A stretch of 64,000 nt of DNA from Mycolicibacterium chlorophenolicum (GTDB taxonomy: Bacteria > Actinomycetota > Actinomycetes > Mycobacteriales > Mycobacteriaceae). Below are positions 44,677 through 55,628 of the stretch, one piece after another. The stretch spans positions 343,683-407,682 of the forward strand of contig NZ_JYNL01000020.1 in NCBI RefSeq assembly GCF_001044235.1, written 5' to 3'. The notes beneath the pieces are model-generated. The model made no database searches and was not told where the DNA came from. It worked only from the letters and a program-made list of their open reading frames with translations. Position 1 is the stretch's first letter. Each line of letters starts with the position of its first letter. The position numbers were made by a program, and so were the translations under genes.

Positions 44677-46114
44677 CGAACTCGGCCAAGCCGGCCGCCA
44701 GGGCGACCGGCACCCGCGCCGTGATCCGGGTGCCGCGCTCGGTGTGTTCGGTGGCGTCCACCCGGCCTTCGGAGTGCACCCGCGCGACCAGATCACCGCG
44801 GTCGTAGGGAATCGTCACGTCGACGCCGGTGTCGGTGGGCACCACGAGTTCGGCCATCCGACTGCGCAGCCGGTCCAGCCCGTCGCCGGTGTGCGCGGAC
44901 ACGAACACCGCACCGGGCAGCGCCCGTCGCAGCGTGGCCAGCGTCAGCCCGCTCGCCGCATCGGTCTTGTTCACCACCAGCAGTTCGGTGGGCGGGGTGA
45001 TGCCGTACTCGGCGACCACGTCGTTGATCACCTGCCGGACCGCGTTGATCTGCGCCAGCGGGTTCACGTCGGATCCGTCGACCACGTGCACCAGCAGGTC
45101 CGCGTCGACGACCTCTTCCAGTGTCGAGCGGAAGGCCTCCACCAACTGAGTGGGCAGGTGCCGCACGAACCCGACGGTGTCGGTCAGCACGAACTGCCGA
45201 CCGTCGTCGAATTGCCCACGGCGCGTGGTGGGTTCGAGCGTGGCGAACAACGCGTTCTCGACCAGCACACCCGCCCCGGTGAGCGCGTTGAGCAGACTCG
45301 ACTTGCCGGCGTTGGTGTAGCCGACGATCGCGACCGACGGCGTCTCGCTGCGCTTGCGCCCACTGCGCTGGGTGTCGCGGATCTTCTTCATGTCCTTGAT
45401 GTCCCGACGCAGCTTGGACATCCGTTCCCGGATCCGGCGCCGATCGGTCTCGATCTTGGTCTCGCCGGGTCCGCGGGTACCCACGCCGCCGCCGGCGCCG
45501 CCCGCGCGGCCACCGGCCTGCCGGGACATCGACTCGCCCCAGCCGCGCAGCCGGGGCAGCATGTACTCCATCTGGGCCAGCGACACCTGGGCCTTGCCCT
45601 CGCGGCTGGTGGCGTGCTGGGCGAAGATGTCGAGGATCAGCGCGGTCCGGTCGATCACCTTGACCTTGACGACCTTCTCCAGCGCGTTGAGCTGCGCGGG
45701 GCTGAGCTCACCGTCGCAGATCACGGTGTCGGCGCCGGTGGCCAGCACGACCTCGCGCAGTTCGGCGGCTTTGCCGGAGCCGATGTAGGTGGCCGGGTCG
45801 GGCTTGTCGCGGCGCTGGATCACGCCCTCGAGCACCTCGGAGCCGGCGGTCTCGGCGAGCGCGGCCAGTTCGGCCAGGCTCGCGTCGGCGTCGGCCGCCG
45901 TGCCCTCGGTCCAGACCCCCACCAGCACGACGCGCTCGAGGCGCAGCTGGCGGTACTCGACCTCGGAGACGTCGGCCAGTTCGGTGGACAGCCCCGCGAC
46001 GCGGCGCAGCGCCGCGCGGTCTTCGAGCGCGAGTTCGCCCGCGCTGGGGTTGTCGTTGAGGAATTCGGGATACGTCATAGGCGAACCAAGGTTCGCACGG
46101 AGATCACTGTTCAT
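44666..46114 (-). CDS. hflX: Ribosome-associated GTPase HflX
   Basis: 482 residues. N-terminal HflX nucleotide-binding domain, helical linker with the glycine-rich AGGAGGGVGTRGPGETKIE loop, then the G domain: G1 GYTNAGKSS (about 273), G3 DTVGF, G4 NKTD. HflX splits stalled 70S ribosomes under heat or antibiotic stress, and in mycobacteria it influences macrolide tolerance. ATG at 46114. Ortholog of Rv2725c, followed upstream by dapF and miaA on the same strand. Confidence 0.95.
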   Translation of the reverse strand: MNSDLRANLGSPMTYPEFLNDNPSAGELALEDRAALRRVAGLSTELADVSEVEYRQLRLERVVLVGVWTEGTAADADASLAELAALAETAGSEVLEGVIQRRDKPDPATYIGSGKAAELREVVLATGADTVICDGELSPAQLNALEKVVKVKVIDRTALILDIFAQHATSREGKAQVSLAQMEYMLPRLRGWGESMSRQAGGRAGGAGGGVGTRGPGETKIETDRRRIRERMSKLRRDIKDMKKIRDTQRSGRKRSETPSVAIVGYTNAGKSSLLNALTGAGVLVENALFATLEPTTRRGQFDDGRQFVLTDTVGFVRHLPTQLVEAFRSTLEEVVDADLLVHVVDGSDVNPLAQINAVRQVINDVVAEYGITPPTELLVVNKTDAASGLTLATLRRALPGAVFVSAHTGDGLDRLRSRMAELVVPTDTGVDVTIPYDRGDLVARVHSEGRVDATEHTERGTRITARVPVALAAGLAEFATS

Positions 46115-46123
46115 GCACCTCGT

Positions 46124-46996
46124 TTAACGTGCGCACGCTGCCCACCATTCCTCGGAGAGTTCGCCCGCGGCCACCAGAACCGACGGTCCGCGCAGGTAGC
46201 TGGTGGCGTCGGTGATCGTCACGACGACCTCGCCACCGGGGATGCGCACGGTCAGCGCACCGGTGGCCGCACCCTGGTGGGCCAGCGCGGCGACGGCCGC
46301 CGCGACGGTTCCGGTGCCGCAGGACCGGGTCTCCCCCACGCCGCGCTCGTGCACCCGCATCGACACCGCGCCGTCGGCGGGGGCGGTGAGGACCTCGACG
46401 TTCACCCCGTCGGGGAACTGCGCGGCGTCGAACGCGACCGGCGCCGCGACGTCGAGGGCCGCCAGCGCCCCGGTGCTCAGCGCAGGATCGACGCAGGCCA
46501 GGTGCGGGTTGCCGACGTCGACGGCCAGGCCGGTGAACGGGTGCCCGCCCACGGTCGCCGCGCCGGATCCGGTCACGTTGGCCTTGCCCATCTCGACGGT
46601 CACGTCGGCGCGCACCGCGTCGGCGGCGTGCAGCACCACCGGCCGCGGTCCCGCCAGCGAGCCGACCACGAACTCGGTGCGGGTTTCCAGCCCGCTGGCG
46701 CGCAGGTAGTGCGCGAACACCCGCACGCCGTTGCCGCACATCTGCGCGAGGGAACCGTCGGCGTTGCGGTAGTCCATGTACCAGTCGTCGTCGGCCAGGC
46801 CCTCGGGCAGCCGGTCGAACACGCCGGCGGCCCGGGCCGCGCCGGCAGTGGTGACCCGCAGCACCCCGTCAGCGCCCAGGCCCCGCCTGCGGTCGCACAG
46901 CGCGGCAACCGCGGCCGGCGCCAGCGCCAGCCCGGCGTCCAGGTCGGGCAGCACGACGAAGTCGTTCTGCGTCCCGTGCCCTTTGGCGAACCTCAC
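46124..46996 (-). CDS. dapF: Diaminopimelate epimerase
   Basis: 290 residues. Converts LL- to meso-diaminopimelate for peptidoglycan and lysine. Two-domain epimerase fold with the catalytic cysteines in [10 protein letters not shown] (about 84) and [10 protein letters not shown] (about 229); N-terminal [13 protein letters not shown] is typical. GTG at 46996 lies 4 nt after the miaA stop; the longer frame overlaps miaA and was rejected. A TATCCT just before the start could be a weak internal leaderless promoter. Ortholog of Rv2726c. Confidence 0.95.
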   Translation of the reverse strand: MRFAKGHGTQNDFVVLPDLDAGLALAPAAVAALCDRRRGLGADGVLRVTTAGAARAAGVFDRLPEGLADDDWYMDYRNADGSLAQMCGNGVRVFAHYLRASGLETRTEFVVGSLAGPRPVVLHAADAVRADVTVEMGKANVTGSGAATVGGHPFTGLAVDVGNPHLACVDPALSTGALAALDVAAPVAFDAAQFPDGVNVEVLTAPADGAVSMRVHERGVGETRSCGTGTVAAAVAALAHQGAATGALTVRIPGGEVVVTITDATSYLRGPSVLVAAGELSEEWWAACAR

Positions 46997-47000
46997 GAGG

Positions 47001-47921
47001 TCAGGATACGTCGCGCCAGATCCCCAAGGCCGTTTCGGCGTTTCCGGCTGCGCCACCGTCGAGCCAGGTGATGCGGTGGTCGCGGCGGAACCAGGACCTC
47101 TGCCGACGCACGTACCGGCGGGTGCCCAGGAAGGTGGGCTCGCGCGCCGCGCTGCCGTCCCCACCGGCGTCCAGGTCGGCCAGCACCTGCGCGTAGCCCA
47201 GCGCGCGCGCCGCGGTGACGCCGTCGCGCAGGCCGCGGGCCTGCAGGGCGATGACCTCGTCGACCAGTCCGGCGTCGAACATGGTGTCGGTCCGGCGGGC
47301 CAGCCGCTGGTCGAGAACCTCGGTGGGCCAGTCCAATCCGATGATCGCGGTGTTCCAGCGGGGCGCTCCGATGGTCGGCGCCGACGCGGCGAACGGCCGG
47401 CCGGTCAGTTCGACGACCTCCAGTGCCCGCACGATGCGCCGGCCGTCGGTGGGCAGGATCGACGCCGCCGCGGCCGGGTCCACCCCCGCGAGTTCGCGGT
47501 GCAGTGCGGCGACCCCGACCTCGGCCAGCCGCGCCTCCCAGCGCGCCCGGACCGCCGGATCGGTGGCGGGAAACGACCATGCGTCGAGCAGCGACTGGAT
47601 GTAGAGCATCGATCCGCCGACGATGACGGGCACCGCCCCGCGCGCCGCGATCGCCTCGACATCGGCGGTCGCGGCCTGCTGGTAGCGGGCGACCGTCGCG
47701 GTCTCGGTGACGTCGAGGACGTCGAGTTGGTGGTGCGGGATTCCGCGCCGCTCGGCGACGGTGAGCTTCGCGGTGCCGATGTCCATGCCGCGGTAGAGCT
47801 GCATCGCGTCGGCGTTCACCACCTCGGCGGGCTGGTCCAGCAGGTCGGCGACGGCCAGCGCGAGCTCCGACTTGCCCGTTCCGGTCGGCCCGATGATGGC
47901 CAGCGGCCGCACCGCTGTCAC
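47001..47921 (-). CDS. miaA: tRNA dimethylallyltransferase
   Basis: 306 residues. Transfers dimethylallyl to N6 of A37 in tRNAs reading UNN codons. P-loop GPTGTGKSE (about 11-19), catalytic Asp in [17 protein letters not shown], and the Arg-rich [14 protein letters not shown] near the C-terminus. GTG at 47921 overlaps the stop of the upstream dioxygenase-like gene (GTGA). miaB, which acts next on the same tRNA base, lies at 51649-53190. Ortholog of Rv2727c. Confidence 0.95.
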   Translation of the reverse strand: MTAVRPLAIIGPTGTGKSELALAVADLLDQPAEVVNADAMQLYRGMDIGTAKLTVAERRGIPHHQLDVLDVTETATVARYQQAATADVEAIAARGAVPVIVGGSMLYIQSLLDAWSFPATDPAVRARWEARLAEVGVAALHRELAGVDPAAAASILPTDGRRIVRALEVVELTGRPFAASAPTIGAPRWNTAIIGLDWPTEVLDQRLARRTDTMFDAGLVDEVIALQARGLRDGVTAARALGYAQVLADLDAGGDGSAAREPTFLGTRRYVRRQRSWFRRDHRITWLDGGAAGNAETALGIWRDVS

Positions 47922-48604
47922 GGTGTCCAGAGGCCGACGAAGTAGCCGACGCCGTAGGGCGCGCCGCGGTGGCGTTCCTCGGCCGTGCGCGGCGCCGGTT
48001 CGGCCAGCCCGGCCAGCACCTGGTAGGCGACCCGGCCGACGATCCCGTCGGGCAGCCCGGCCAGGTCGGCGACGTGCCCGGCGGCGAGCGCGCCGTCGAG
48101 CGCGGCCTGCACGGGCACCGAATCCGGGTCGTGACCGCCCGGGGCCGCCGCGGTCAGCGTGTTGGCGCCGTCGGCGACGACGAGCACCCCCACGGCTTCG
48201 TCGGTGCCGTCGAGTTCGGCGCGCAGGGCCCGCCCGGCGGTCAGCGCGGCCTGCGCCGGCGTGCCTGCGCCGAAGGCACGCACCTCGGCGACGGCCTCGG
48301 GGCGCGCGAGTCCGCGCAGCCACCCGGTGATCAGCGCGCACAGCGGGAGCGCGGTCGGCGCGCCCTCGGCGGTGCCGGACAGCCGGACCGGCACGTCGAC
48401 GCCGTAGCCGGCGAAGGTGCCGACGGCGCCGGGCCCACTGACGCCGTCGGTCGCCGCGACGCCGACGGCCACCCAGCGCGGCGGAAGCGCGCCGGCGACG
48501 GCGATCGCGGCGGCCCGCAGATCGGCTGTCTCCGCGGCCGCGGCGCCGGCCAGCTCGGGCACCATCACGGGCGCCGACGGGACGATCGCGATGGCGCTCA
48601 GCAC
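47918..48604 (-). CDS. Class III extradiol dioxygenase-like protein
   Basis: 228 residues, ortholog of Rv2728c. Related to the LigB/Memo fold ([13 protein letters not shown] at the start, [12 protein letters not shown] in the middle), but the metal-binding His set is largely missing, so it is probably not an active dioxygenase. Cytosolic, function unknown. Coupled to miaA by a 4-nt overlap. Confidence 0.83.
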   Translation of the reverse strand: MLSAIAIVPSAPVMVPELAGAAAAETADLRAAAIAVAGALPPRWVAVGVAATDGVSGPGAVGTFAGYGVDVPVRLSGTAEGAPTALPLCALITGWLRGLARPEAVAEVRAFGAGTPAQAALTAGRALRAELDGTDEAVGVLVVADGANTLTAAAPGGHDPDSVPVQAALDGALAAGHVADLAGLPDGIVGRVAYQVLAGLAEPAPRTAEERHRGAPYGVGYFVGLWTP

Positions 48605-48627
48605 GCCACCAACCTAGTCACAGCGAC

Positions 48628-49503
48628 TCAGGCGGGTTCGCGGGTGGCGGCTTCGCCGCGGGCCAGTGCCGCGGTGGCGACCACCATCACGGCCACGGCG
48701 GCGACCAGCGCAAAGACCCCTGTCTCCCCGGGCCGCAGCGTCTCCCCGAGCACGGCCACGCCCAGGGCGCTGGCGACGACCGGTTCGACGACCGTCATCG
48801 TCGGCAGCGAGGCCGTCAGCGCACCCGACCGGAACGACGCCTGTTGCATCGCGGTGCCCGCGATCGCCACCGCCGCCCAGACGTACAGCTCGGGGGTGCT
48901 CAGCAGCGCGACGATGCCCGCCCAGCTCGTCACGTCCAGCCGGTCCACCACCGCCTTGGTCAGCACCGCGAACAGCCCCCACAGCCCGCCGGAGACCACG
49001 GCCAGCAGCACCGCGCTGACCGGGGGCGAGGCCATCTGGGCCCCGAGCAGACACAGCGCCAGCACCGGGCCGAGCACGGCGGCCACCCACAGCCAGGTGT
49101 GCAGCGATGCCCGCGACGCGCCGGCGGTCGGATCGCCGACCGTCACGATGACCGCGACGGCCGCGGCCAGCAGCGCCGCCCACAGCCACTGCCAGCGGGT
49201 CACCCGCCGACCCGCCAGCCGAGCGCTGATCGGCAGGGCGAACAGCAGCGATGTCACCAGCAGCGCCTGCACCAGCAGCACCGACCCCAGTCCCAGCGCT
49301 GCGGCCTGCAGCGCGAACCCGATCGCCGCGACGCCGCTGCCCAGCCACCACCGGCCGTCGCGCAACAACCGGCCGAACAGCTCGAGATGGCCGACGGGTT
49401 CATCGGTCACCTCGTGCGCGGACCGCTGATGGATGACGTCGCCGACGGCGATGAAGAACGCCGCGGCCAGCGCCAGCACCGCGGCGATGTCGGCCTTCGC
49501 CAT
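48628..49503 (-). CDS. DMT-superfamily membrane protein (EamA-like)
   Basis: 291 residues with nine to ten hydrophobic segments throughout, the two-fold EamA repeat pattern of drug/metabolite transporters. N-terminal FFIAVGDVIHQRSAHEV and the loop QQASFRSGALTASLP are characteristic of the Rv2729c family. Substrate unknown. ATG at 49503; the track start 12 codons earlier lacks support. 23 bp upstream of the dioxygenase-like gene. Confidence 0.85.
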   Translation of the reverse strand: MAKADIAAVLALAAAFFIAVGDVIHQRSAHEVTDEPVGHLELFGRLLRDGRWWLGSGVAAIGFALQAAALGLGSVLLVQALLVTSLLFALPISARLAGRRVTRWQWLWAALLAAAVAVIVTVGDPTAGASRASLHTWLWVAAVLGPVLALCLLGAQMASPPVSAVLLAVVSGGLWGLFAVLTKAVVDRLDVTSWAGIVALLSTPELYVWAAVAIAGTAMQQASFRSGALTASLPTMTVVEPVVASALGVAVLGETLRPGETGVFALVAAVAVMVVATAALARGEAATREPA

Positions 49504-49675
49504 CGGCCAGCTCCTCCCCCGTCCGGACGGTTTTCGCACCGAGCCTAGAGATCACCGGCGCCAAGGCGTGGGCGCAGCGCCGGGCAACCTGTTTGAATAG
49601 CGGTCGGAGCTTGTGAGGCGCCGCGCTGCGCGGCACGGTGCGCGGAGACCGCGCGGAGGACATGAGGTAACTGAC

Positions 49676-51058
49676 ATGACGATCACCGAACCCGGCGGAT
49701 CCTCCGAGGCCGGGCAGCAGGAACCGGATCCCACGCCGTCGCCGGCGCCGACTCCCGGTCCGTCCTCCGCCCGCCCGAAACCGGGGCCGGCGCGCCCCGG
49801 CCCGCGCCCGGCGCCGCCGGTGGCCGCGGCGGCGGTCGCAGCGGTGCCGTCCAGCGATCCGCACCGGTTCGGTCGCGTCGACCCGGACGGCACGGTGTGG
49901 TTGATCACCGCGGCGGGCGAACGCACGATCGGTTCGTGGCAGGCCGGCGACGCCGAGGCCGCCTACGTGCATTTCGGCCGCCGCTTCGATGACCTGCAGA
50001 CCGAGGTGGTGCTGCTCGAACGCCGGTTGGCGTCGGGATCGGGCGACGCCCGCAAGATCCGGTCGGCCGCCTCGGCGCTGGCCGAGAGCCTGCCTGAGGC
50101 GCACGTGCTCGGCGACGTGGACGCGCTGGCAGCCCGGCTCGCGGCGATCGTCGAGCAGGCCGAGGGCGCCTCGCAGGAGGAGAAGGCCAAACGCGAGGAG
50201 TTCCGGGCGCAGCAGACGGCCCGCAAGGAGGCGCTGGCCGCGGAGGCGGAGGAACTGGCCGCCACCGCGTCGCAGTGGAAGGCCGCGGGCGACCGGCTGC
50301 GGGCGATCCTCGACGAGTGGAAGACGATCAGCGGTGTCGACCGCAAGACCGACGACGCGCTGTGGAAGCGGTACTCGGCGGCGCGCGAGACGTTCAACCG
50401 GCGCCGCGGCTCGCATTTCGCCGAGCTCGACCGCGAACGCGCCGGCGCCCGGCAGGCCAAGGAGGCGCTGTGCGTGCGCGCCGAGGAGCTGTGCGATTCG
50501 ACCGACTGGGGTGCCACCTCGGCGGTCTTCCGCGACCTGCTCGGCGAGTGGAAGGCCGCGGGCCGGGCCGCCAAGGACGTCGACGACGCGCTGTGGCAGC
50601 GGTTCAAGAGCGCCCAGGACCGGTTCTTCTCCGCCCGTAACGCCGCGACCGCGGAGCGGGACGCCGAGTTCCGCGCGAACGCCGACGCGAAAGAGGCCCT
50701 GCTGGTCGAGGCGGAACGGCTCGATCCCGCTGACCGTGACGCGTCGCGGGCGGCGTTGCGCGCGATCGGCGACAAGTGGGACGCGATCGGCAAGGTGCCG
50801 CGGGAGCGCGCCGCCGAGCTGGAGCGGCGGATGCGCGCGGTGGAGAAGAAGATCCGCGACGCGCCGACCGGCGGGGTGGACCCCGAGGCGCAGGCCCGCG
50901 CCGACCAGTTCCGGGAACGCGCCGAACAGTTCGAACGCCAGGCGGAGAAGGCCGAGGCGGCGGGCCGCACGAAGGACGCCGAGCAGGCACGCGCGAACGC
51001 AGAACAGTGGCGTCAGTGGGCCGAGGCGGCCGCGGACGCGCTGGGCAGGAAGCGTTAG
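49676..51058 (+). CDS. DUF349 helical repeat protein
   Basis: 460 residues, ortholog of Rv2731. Pro/Ala-rich disordered N-terminus (1-55), a small beta part ([19 protein letters not shown]), then four to five DUF349 three-helix repeats (recurring signature WK-x-I/A-x10-[35 protein letters not shown]) and a C-terminal coiled coil rich in Glu/Ala/Arg. Probably a scaffold or nucleic-acid-associated protein; no catalytic motif. ATG at 49676 preferred over the in-frame ATG at 49613. Convergent with the Rv2732c-type gene, 3 nt between stops. Confidence 0.87.
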   Translation: MTITEPGGSSEAGQQEPDPTPSPAPTPGPSSARPKPGPARPGPRPAPPVAAAAVAAVPSSDPHRFGRVDPDGTVWLITAAGERTIGSWQAGDAEAAYVHFGRRFDDLQTEVVLLERRLASGSGDARKIRSAASALAESLPEAHVLGDVDALAARLAAIVEQAEGASQEEKAKREEFRAQQTARKEALAAEAEELAATASQWKAAGDRLRAILDEWKTISGVDRKTDDALWKRYSAARETFNRRRGSHFAELDRERAGARQAKEALCVRAEELCDSTDWGATSAVFRDLLGEWKAAGRAAKDVDDALWQRFKSAQDRFFSARNAATAERDAEFRANADAKEALLVEAERLDPADRDASRAALRAIGDKWDAIGKVPRERAAELERRMRAVEKKIRDAPTGGVDPEAQARADQFRERAEQFERQAEKAEAAGRTKDAEQARANAEQWRQWAEAAADALGRKR

Positions 51059-51061
51059 CGG

Positions 51062-51652
51062 CTAGGACGCGGGCGGCTCGTCGTCGCCGAAGCGGTCGAG
51101 CAGTCCCTTGCGGTCACGCTCGGCGGTAAGCCGTCGGCGGTGTTCCTCGGTGGCCAGTTGCAGCGCGCTTCGGGCGGCGACCACGCGGGCCCAGTGATAG
51201 GCCAGCAGGATCATCGCGAACCACGCGATGAGCAGCCCGATCCCGGGGCCGGGGTACTGCGAGGCGGCGGTCTGGCGCGACCACACCGCGAGCAACCCCA
51301 GGAACGACGCGACGGTCGATCCGGCCAGCGCGATCCAGGCCAGCGCCCACCGCCGGGTCAGCAGCGCCAGGATGGAGAAGCCGCCGCCGAAGACCAGGGC
51401 CAGCCAGGCGAACACCCGATGCGGCAGCGCGATGCCGCTGGCGTGCGCGGCGTCGGAGCCGACCAGCACGTCGAGCCCGCGGGCGTCGCCGGCGTGCGGC
51501 AGCACCAGCGTGGTCAGCAGCGCGAACACGAAGATCGCGATGGCCAGCGCGCGGGGGCCGGGATCGATCTCGCGGGCGATGCGGCGTTCGGCGGCTTCGA
51601 TGTCCTCCCGGAGGTAATCGAAGTCGTCGTCGCGGCGGGGTTCCTCGCTCAT
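51062..51652 (-). CDS. Rv2732c-family membrane protein
   Basis: 196 residues: an acidic cytoplasmic start, four hydrophobic segments (about 33-53, 78-95, 100-121, 135-153) and a charged C-terminal helix ([16 protein letters not shown]). Conserved mycobacterial family of unknown function. The ATG at 51652 overlaps the miaB stop (ATGA), so it is translated with miaB. Confidence 0.86.
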   Translation of the reverse strand: MSEEPRRDDDFDYLREDIEAAERRIAREIDPGPRALAIAIFVFALLTTLVLPHAGDARGLDVLVGSDAAHASGIALPHRVFAWLALVFGGGFSILALLTRRWALAWIALAGSTVASFLGLLAVWSRQTAASQYPGPGIGLLIAWFAMILLAYHWARVVAARSALQLATEEHRRRLTAERDRKGLLDRFGDDEPPAS

Positions 51653-53190
51653 CGGGCACACCCGCCGGTCGGCTGCACCGGGGCGGGGACGCCGATCGAC
51701 GGCATGCCGAGGCCGACGCCGGTGCGGGGCCGCTGTCCGGCCGCGTGCGCGTCGCCGGCGCGGGTGGTGCGGTGCGTGATCGGCCCGGTGTCGGCGATCA
51801 GGTGGTGCGGCGCGGCTCCGGTCACGGTGGTCACGACGACGTCGCCGGGCCGGATCCGGTCCGCGTTCGGGCCGGGGGCGAAGTGCACAAGCCTGCCGTC
51901 GCGGGCGCGGCCGGACATCCGGGCCGTGGCGGCGTCCTTGCGCCCCTCGCCGGTGGCGACCAGCACCTCGACCGTCCGACCGACCTGCGCGACGTTCTCC
52001 TCCAGCGAGATTCTCTCCTGCAGCTCGATCAGCCGCTGATAGCGTTGCGACACAACTTCTTTCGGGATCTGACCGGGCAGTTCCGCGGCGGGTGTGCCGG
52101 GGCGCTTGCTGTACTGGAAGGTGAACGCGCTGGCGAAGCGCGCGGCCGCCACGACGTCGAGGGTGGCCTGGAAGTCCTCCTCGGTCTCCCCCGGGAACCC
52201 GACGATCAGATCGGTGGTGATCGCGGCGTGCGGAAGGGCGGCGCGCACGCGGTCGATGATGCCGAGGTACCTGTCCGCCCGGTAGGAGCGCCGCATCGCG
52301 CGCAGGATGCGGTCCGAACCCGACTGCAGCGGCATGTGCAGGGTCGGGCACACGTTGGGGGTCTCGGCCATGGCGTCGATGACGTCGTCGGTGAACTCCG
52401 CCGGGTGCGGCGAGGTGAAGCGCACCCGCTCGAGTCCGTCGATCCGCCCGCACGCGCGCAGCAACTTCGCGAACGCGCCGCGGTCACGGGGCTGGTCCGG
52501 GTCGGCGAAGGAGACCCCATAGGCGTTGACGTTCTGACCGAGCAGCGTGATCTCGAGCACGCCCTGGTCGACCAGGGACTGCACCTCGGCCAGCACGTCA
52601 CCGGGCCTGCGGTCCACCTCCTTGCCGCGCAGCGACGGCACGATACAGAACGTGCAGGTGTTGTTGCATCCGACCGAGACGGAAACCCAAGCCGCATAAG
52701 CCGATTCGCGACTCGCAGGCAGGGCGGAGGGGAATTCCTGCAGCGCTTCGGCGATCTCGACCTGGGCGACGCGGTTGTGCCGGGCCCGGTCCAGCAGGGC
52801 GGGCAGCGAGCCGATGTTGTGCGTGCCGAACACGACGTCGACCCATGGAGCCTTGGTCAGCACGGTGTCGCGGTCCTTCTGCGCCAGGCATCCGCCGACG
52901 GCGATCTGCATGGCCGGGTCGGCCTGTTTGCGCGGCGCGAGATGGCTGAGGTTGCCGTAGAGCTTGTTGTCGGCGTTCTCGCGCACCGCGCAGGTGTTGA
53001 ACACCACGATGTCGGCGTCGGTTCCCTCGTCGGCCCGCCGGTAACCGGCCTCCTCGAGCAGGCCGGCGAGCCGCTCGGAGTCGTGCACGTTCATCTGGCA
53101 GCCGTACGTGCGGACCTGGAAGGTGCGCGCAGCCGACCCGGTCACCGCCGAGTCGTCGGGCCTGCTCACCACCGAAGTCACGGCCACCAT
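51649..53190 (-). CDS. miaB: tRNA-2-methylthio-N6-dimethylallyladenosine synthase
   Basis: 513 residues, radical-SAM methylthiotransferase acting on i6A37 made by MiaA. N-terminal UPF0004 domain with three Cys ([21 protein letters not shown]) binding the auxiliary 4Fe-4S cluster; radical SAM motif CNNTCTFC for the second cluster; TRAM domain near 400-460 ([13 protein letters not shown]). A C-terminal extension of about 45 residues is low-complexity. Ortholog of Rv2733c. Confidence 0.95.
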   Translation of the reverse strand: MVAVTSVVSRPDDSAVTGSAARTFQVRTYGCQMNVHDSERLAGLLEEAGYRRADEGTDADIVVFNTCAVRENADNKLYGNLSHLAPRKQADPAMQIAVGGCLAQKDRDTVLTKAPWVDVVFGTHNIGSLPALLDRARHNRVAQVEIAEALQEFPSALPASRESAYAAWVSVSVGCNNTCTFCIVPSLRGKEVDRRPGDVLAEVQSLVDQGVLEITLLGQNVNAYGVSFADPDQPRDRGAFAKLLRACGRIDGLERVRFTSPHPAEFTDDVIDAMAETPNVCPTLHMPLQSGSDRILRAMRRSYRADRYLGIIDRVRAALPHAAITTDLIVGFPGETEEDFQATLDVVAAARFASAFTFQYSKRPGTPAAELPGQIPKEVVSQRYQRLIELQERISLEENVAQVGRTVEVLVATGEGRKDAATARMSGRARDGRLVHFAPGPNADRIRPGDVVVTTVTGAAPHHLIADTGPITHRTTRAGDAHAAGQRPRTGVGLGMPSIGVPAPVQPTGGCAR

Positions 53191-53272
53191 CCTACGGCGG
53201 GGCGCGACGGCCCCCGCACCGGCGAGTACCCGGCGGATTGCCGAGTTCGGAGCATGCTGGGCGTTCCCTGGG

Positions 53273-53278
53273 TAAGGT
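53273..53278 (+). promoter_or_regulatory. -10 of the glutamate-type ABC operon
   Basis: TAAGGT ends 8 nt before the ATG at 53287, predicting a leaderless or near-leaderless mRNA. Confidence 0.4.
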
Positions 53279-53286
53279 CAGCACCC

Positions 53287-54048
53287 ATGGAGAGCCCCAG
53301 GGAGTCCCCTGACGTGCCGATGATCTCGATGAAGGCGGTCAACAAGCACTTCGGCTCCCTGCACGTGCTGCAGGACATCGACCTCGAGGTCGGCAAGGGA
53401 CAGGTCATCGTCGTCATCGGGCCGTCCGGTTCGGGCAAATCGACGTTGTGCCGCACCATCAATCGGCTCGAGACCATCGATTCGGGAACGATCGCGATCG
53501 ACGGTCAGACGCTGCCCGCGGAGGGCCGCAAACTCGCGCAACTGCGCAGCGACGTCGGCATGGTGTTCCAGTCGTTCAACCTGTTCGCGCACAAGACGAT
53601 CGTCGAGAACGTGATGCTGGCCCCGATGAAGGTGCGCAAGAAGAACAAGGGCGAGGCGCACGCGGCGGCGATGAAGCTGCTCGAGCGGGTGGGGGTGGCC
53701 AACCAGGCCGACAAGTACCCCGCCCAGTTGTCGGGTGGTCAGCAGCAGCGCGTGGCGATCGCACGGTCCCTGGCGATGAGCCCGAAGGTGATGCTGTTCG
53801 ACGAACCCACCAGCGCGCTGGACCCGGAGATGATCAACGAGGTCCTCTCGGTGATGACCGACCTCGCCGCCGAGGGCATGACGATGCTGGTGGTCACCCA
53901 CGAGATGGGCTTCGCGCGCCGGGCCGCCAACCGCGTGGTGTTCATGGCCGACGGTGCGATCGTCGAGGATGCCGAACCCGCCCAGTTCTTCGACCACCCG
54001 ACCTCGGACCGCGCCAAAGACTTCCTCGGCAAGATCCTTCATCACTGA
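53287..54048 (+). CDS. gluA: Glutamate-type ABC importer ATPase GluA
   Basis: 253 residues. Full ABC cassette: Walker [11 protein letters not shown]-loop [10 protein letters not shown], signature LSGGQQQR, Walker [14 protein letters not shown]-loop VTHEMGF. First gene of the four-gene importer (ATPase, binding protein, two permeases) in the order of Corynebacterium gluABCD. ATG at 53287 chosen; the ATG at 53320 (MISMKAV) is a shorter option. The upstream open frame belongs to the antisense of miaB. Confidence 0.92.
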   Translation: MESPRESPDVPMISMKAVNKHFGSLHVLQDIDLEVGKGQVIVVIGPSGSGKSTLCRTINRLETIDSGTIAIDGQTLPAEGRKLAQLRSDVGMVFQSFNLFAHKTIVENVMLAPMKVRKKNKGEAHAAAMKLLERVGVANQADKYPAQLSGGQQQRVAIARSLAMSPKVMLFDEPTSALDPEMINEVLSVMTDLAAEGMTMLVVTHEMGFARRAANRVVFMADGAIVEDAEPAQFFDHPTSDRAKDFLGKILHH

Positions 54049-54070
54049 CCCTCGAAAGGACCCTCACATC

Positions 54071-54898
54071 ATGCGTCTTTCCTCGCGCGCCGCTGCCGCG
54101 CTCGCCCTGGCTGTCGCCCTCCCCTTCGCCGCGACCGCCTGCGGGGGTGGCGACAGCGGGGGAAGCGGCGGCGGTGGCGGCGGTGACACCATCACCATCG
54201 GCACCAAGTTCGATCAGCCCGGCCTCGGGATGAAGAATCCCGACGGCACGATGAGCGGCTTCGATGTCGACGTGGCCACCTATGTCGCCAAGGAGCTGGG
54301 CTACGCGCCCGACAAGATCGAGTGGAAGGAATCGCCGTCGGCGCAGCGCGAGAACCTGATCCAGAACGATCAGGTCACCTTCATCGCCGCGACCTATTCG
54401 ATCACCGACGCCCGCAAGGAGAAGGTCTCCTTCGCCGGCCCGTACCTGATCACCGGCCAGAGCCTGCTGGTCCGGTCGGACAACAACGACATCACCGGCA
54501 AGGCCTCGCTGGAGAACAAGATCCTGTGCTCGGTGTCGGGCTCCACACCGGCGCAGAAGATCAAGGACGAGTACCCCAAGGTCCAGCTGCAGCAATACGA
54601 CACCTACTCGGCGTGCGTCGAGGCGCTCAAGAACGGTGCGGTGGACGCCGTCACCACCGACGAGGTCATCCTCGCCGGCTACGCCGCGCAGAGCCCCGGC
54701 GCGTTCAAGATCGTCGGCGAGCCGTTCTCCGAGGAGCGCTACGGCATCGGCCTGAAGAAAGACGACACCGAGCTGCAGACCAAGATCAACGACGCGCTGA
54801 AGAAGATGGAGGACAGCGGCGCCTGGAAGGCCGCGTTCGACAAGAACCTCGGCCCGGCCGGTATCACCGCGCCCGCGCCGCCGCCGCTCGACAAGTAG
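54071..54898 (+). CDS. gluB: Glutamate-type binding lipoprotein GluB
   Basis: 275 residues. Signal peptide with lipobox ATAC (Cys24), a Gly/Ser linker, then a family-3 solute-binding domain (ITIGTKFDQPGLGMKNPDG, SGFDVDVATYVAKEL, ARKEKVSFAGPYLITGQ, IGLKKDDTEL). A Cys pair (about 151 and 180) probably forms a disulfide. Glutamate as ligand is inferred from similarity to GluB. AAAGGA ribosome site upstream of the ATG. Confidence 0.9.
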   Translation: MRLSSRAAAALALAVALPFAATACGGGDSGGSGGGGGGDTITIGTKFDQPGLGMKNPDGTMSGFDVDVATYVAKELGYAPDKIEWKESPSAQRENLIQNDQVTFIAATYSITDARKEKVSFAGPYLITGQSLLVRSDNNDITGKASLENKILCSVSGSTPAQKIKDEYPKVQLQQYDTYSACVEALKNGAVDAVTTDEVILAGYAAQSPGAFKIVGEPFSEERYGIGLKKDDTELQTKINDALKKMEDSGAWKAAFDKNLGPAGITAPAPPPLDK

Positions 54899-54919
54899 TC
54901 GGCCGGGGCCCGCGCCGCA

Positions 54920-55600
54920 GTGGAGATTTTCACCGAGTACCGCGCCGAGATCTTCGCCGCGTTCTGGACGACGATCCAGCTGACGGTGTATTCGGCGATC
55001 GGAGCGCTGGTGGTGGGCACGGGGCTGGCCGCGATGCGGCTGGCCCCGGTACCGATGCTGAACTGGCTCGGCACCGCCTACGTCAACATCGTGCGCAACA
55101 CGCCGCTCACGCTGATCGTGCTGTTCTGCTCGTTCGGGCTGGCGCAGACGTTGGGCATCACGCTGGCCAGCCGGACCTCGCCGACGTTCATCGCGGACAG
55201 CGGGTTCCGGCTGGCGGTGCTCGGATTCACCGTCTACACGGCGTCGTTCGTATGTGAGACGGTGCGGTCCGGGGTCAACACCGTGCCACTCGGCCAGGCC
55301 GAGGCAGCCCGGTCGCTGGGGCTGACGTTCTCGCAGAACCTGCGGATCGTGTTGCTGCCGCAGGCTTTTCGTGCCGTCGTCATCCCGCTGGGGTCGGTGC
55401 TCATCGCGCTGACGAAGAACACCACGATCGCCTCGGCGATCGGGGTGGCCGAGGCGGCGCTGCTGATGAAGGAGATGATCGAGAACACCGCCGCGGTGCT
55501 GGTGGTGGGCTCGATCTTCGCGTTCGGATTCGTGATCCTCACGCTGCCGCTGGGACTGCTGTTCGGGTGGCTGGGCCGGCGATTGGCGGTGGCTCGGTGA
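54920..55600 (+). CDS. gluC: Glutamate-type ABC permease GluC
   Basis: 226 residues, five to six hydrophobic segments, BPD_transp_1 domain with the EAA loop VPLGQAEAARSLGLTFSQNLR. Forms a heterodimeric channel with GluD. Start GTG at 54920, 21 nt after gluB. Confidence 0.9.
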   Translation: MEIFTEYRAEIFAAFWTTIQLTVYSAIGALVVGTGLAAMRLAPVPMLNWLGTAYVNIVRNTPLTLIVLFCSFGLAQTLGITLASRTSPTFIADSGFRLAVLGFTVYTASFVCETVRSGVNTVPLGQAEAARSLGLTFSQNLRIVLLPQAFRAVVIPLGSVLIALTKNTTIASAIGVAEAALLMKEMIENTAAVLVVGSIFAFGFVILTLPLGLLFGWLGRRLAVAR

Positions 55601-55628
55601 CGGGCGCTCGCGCGAAGAACGGATCAAC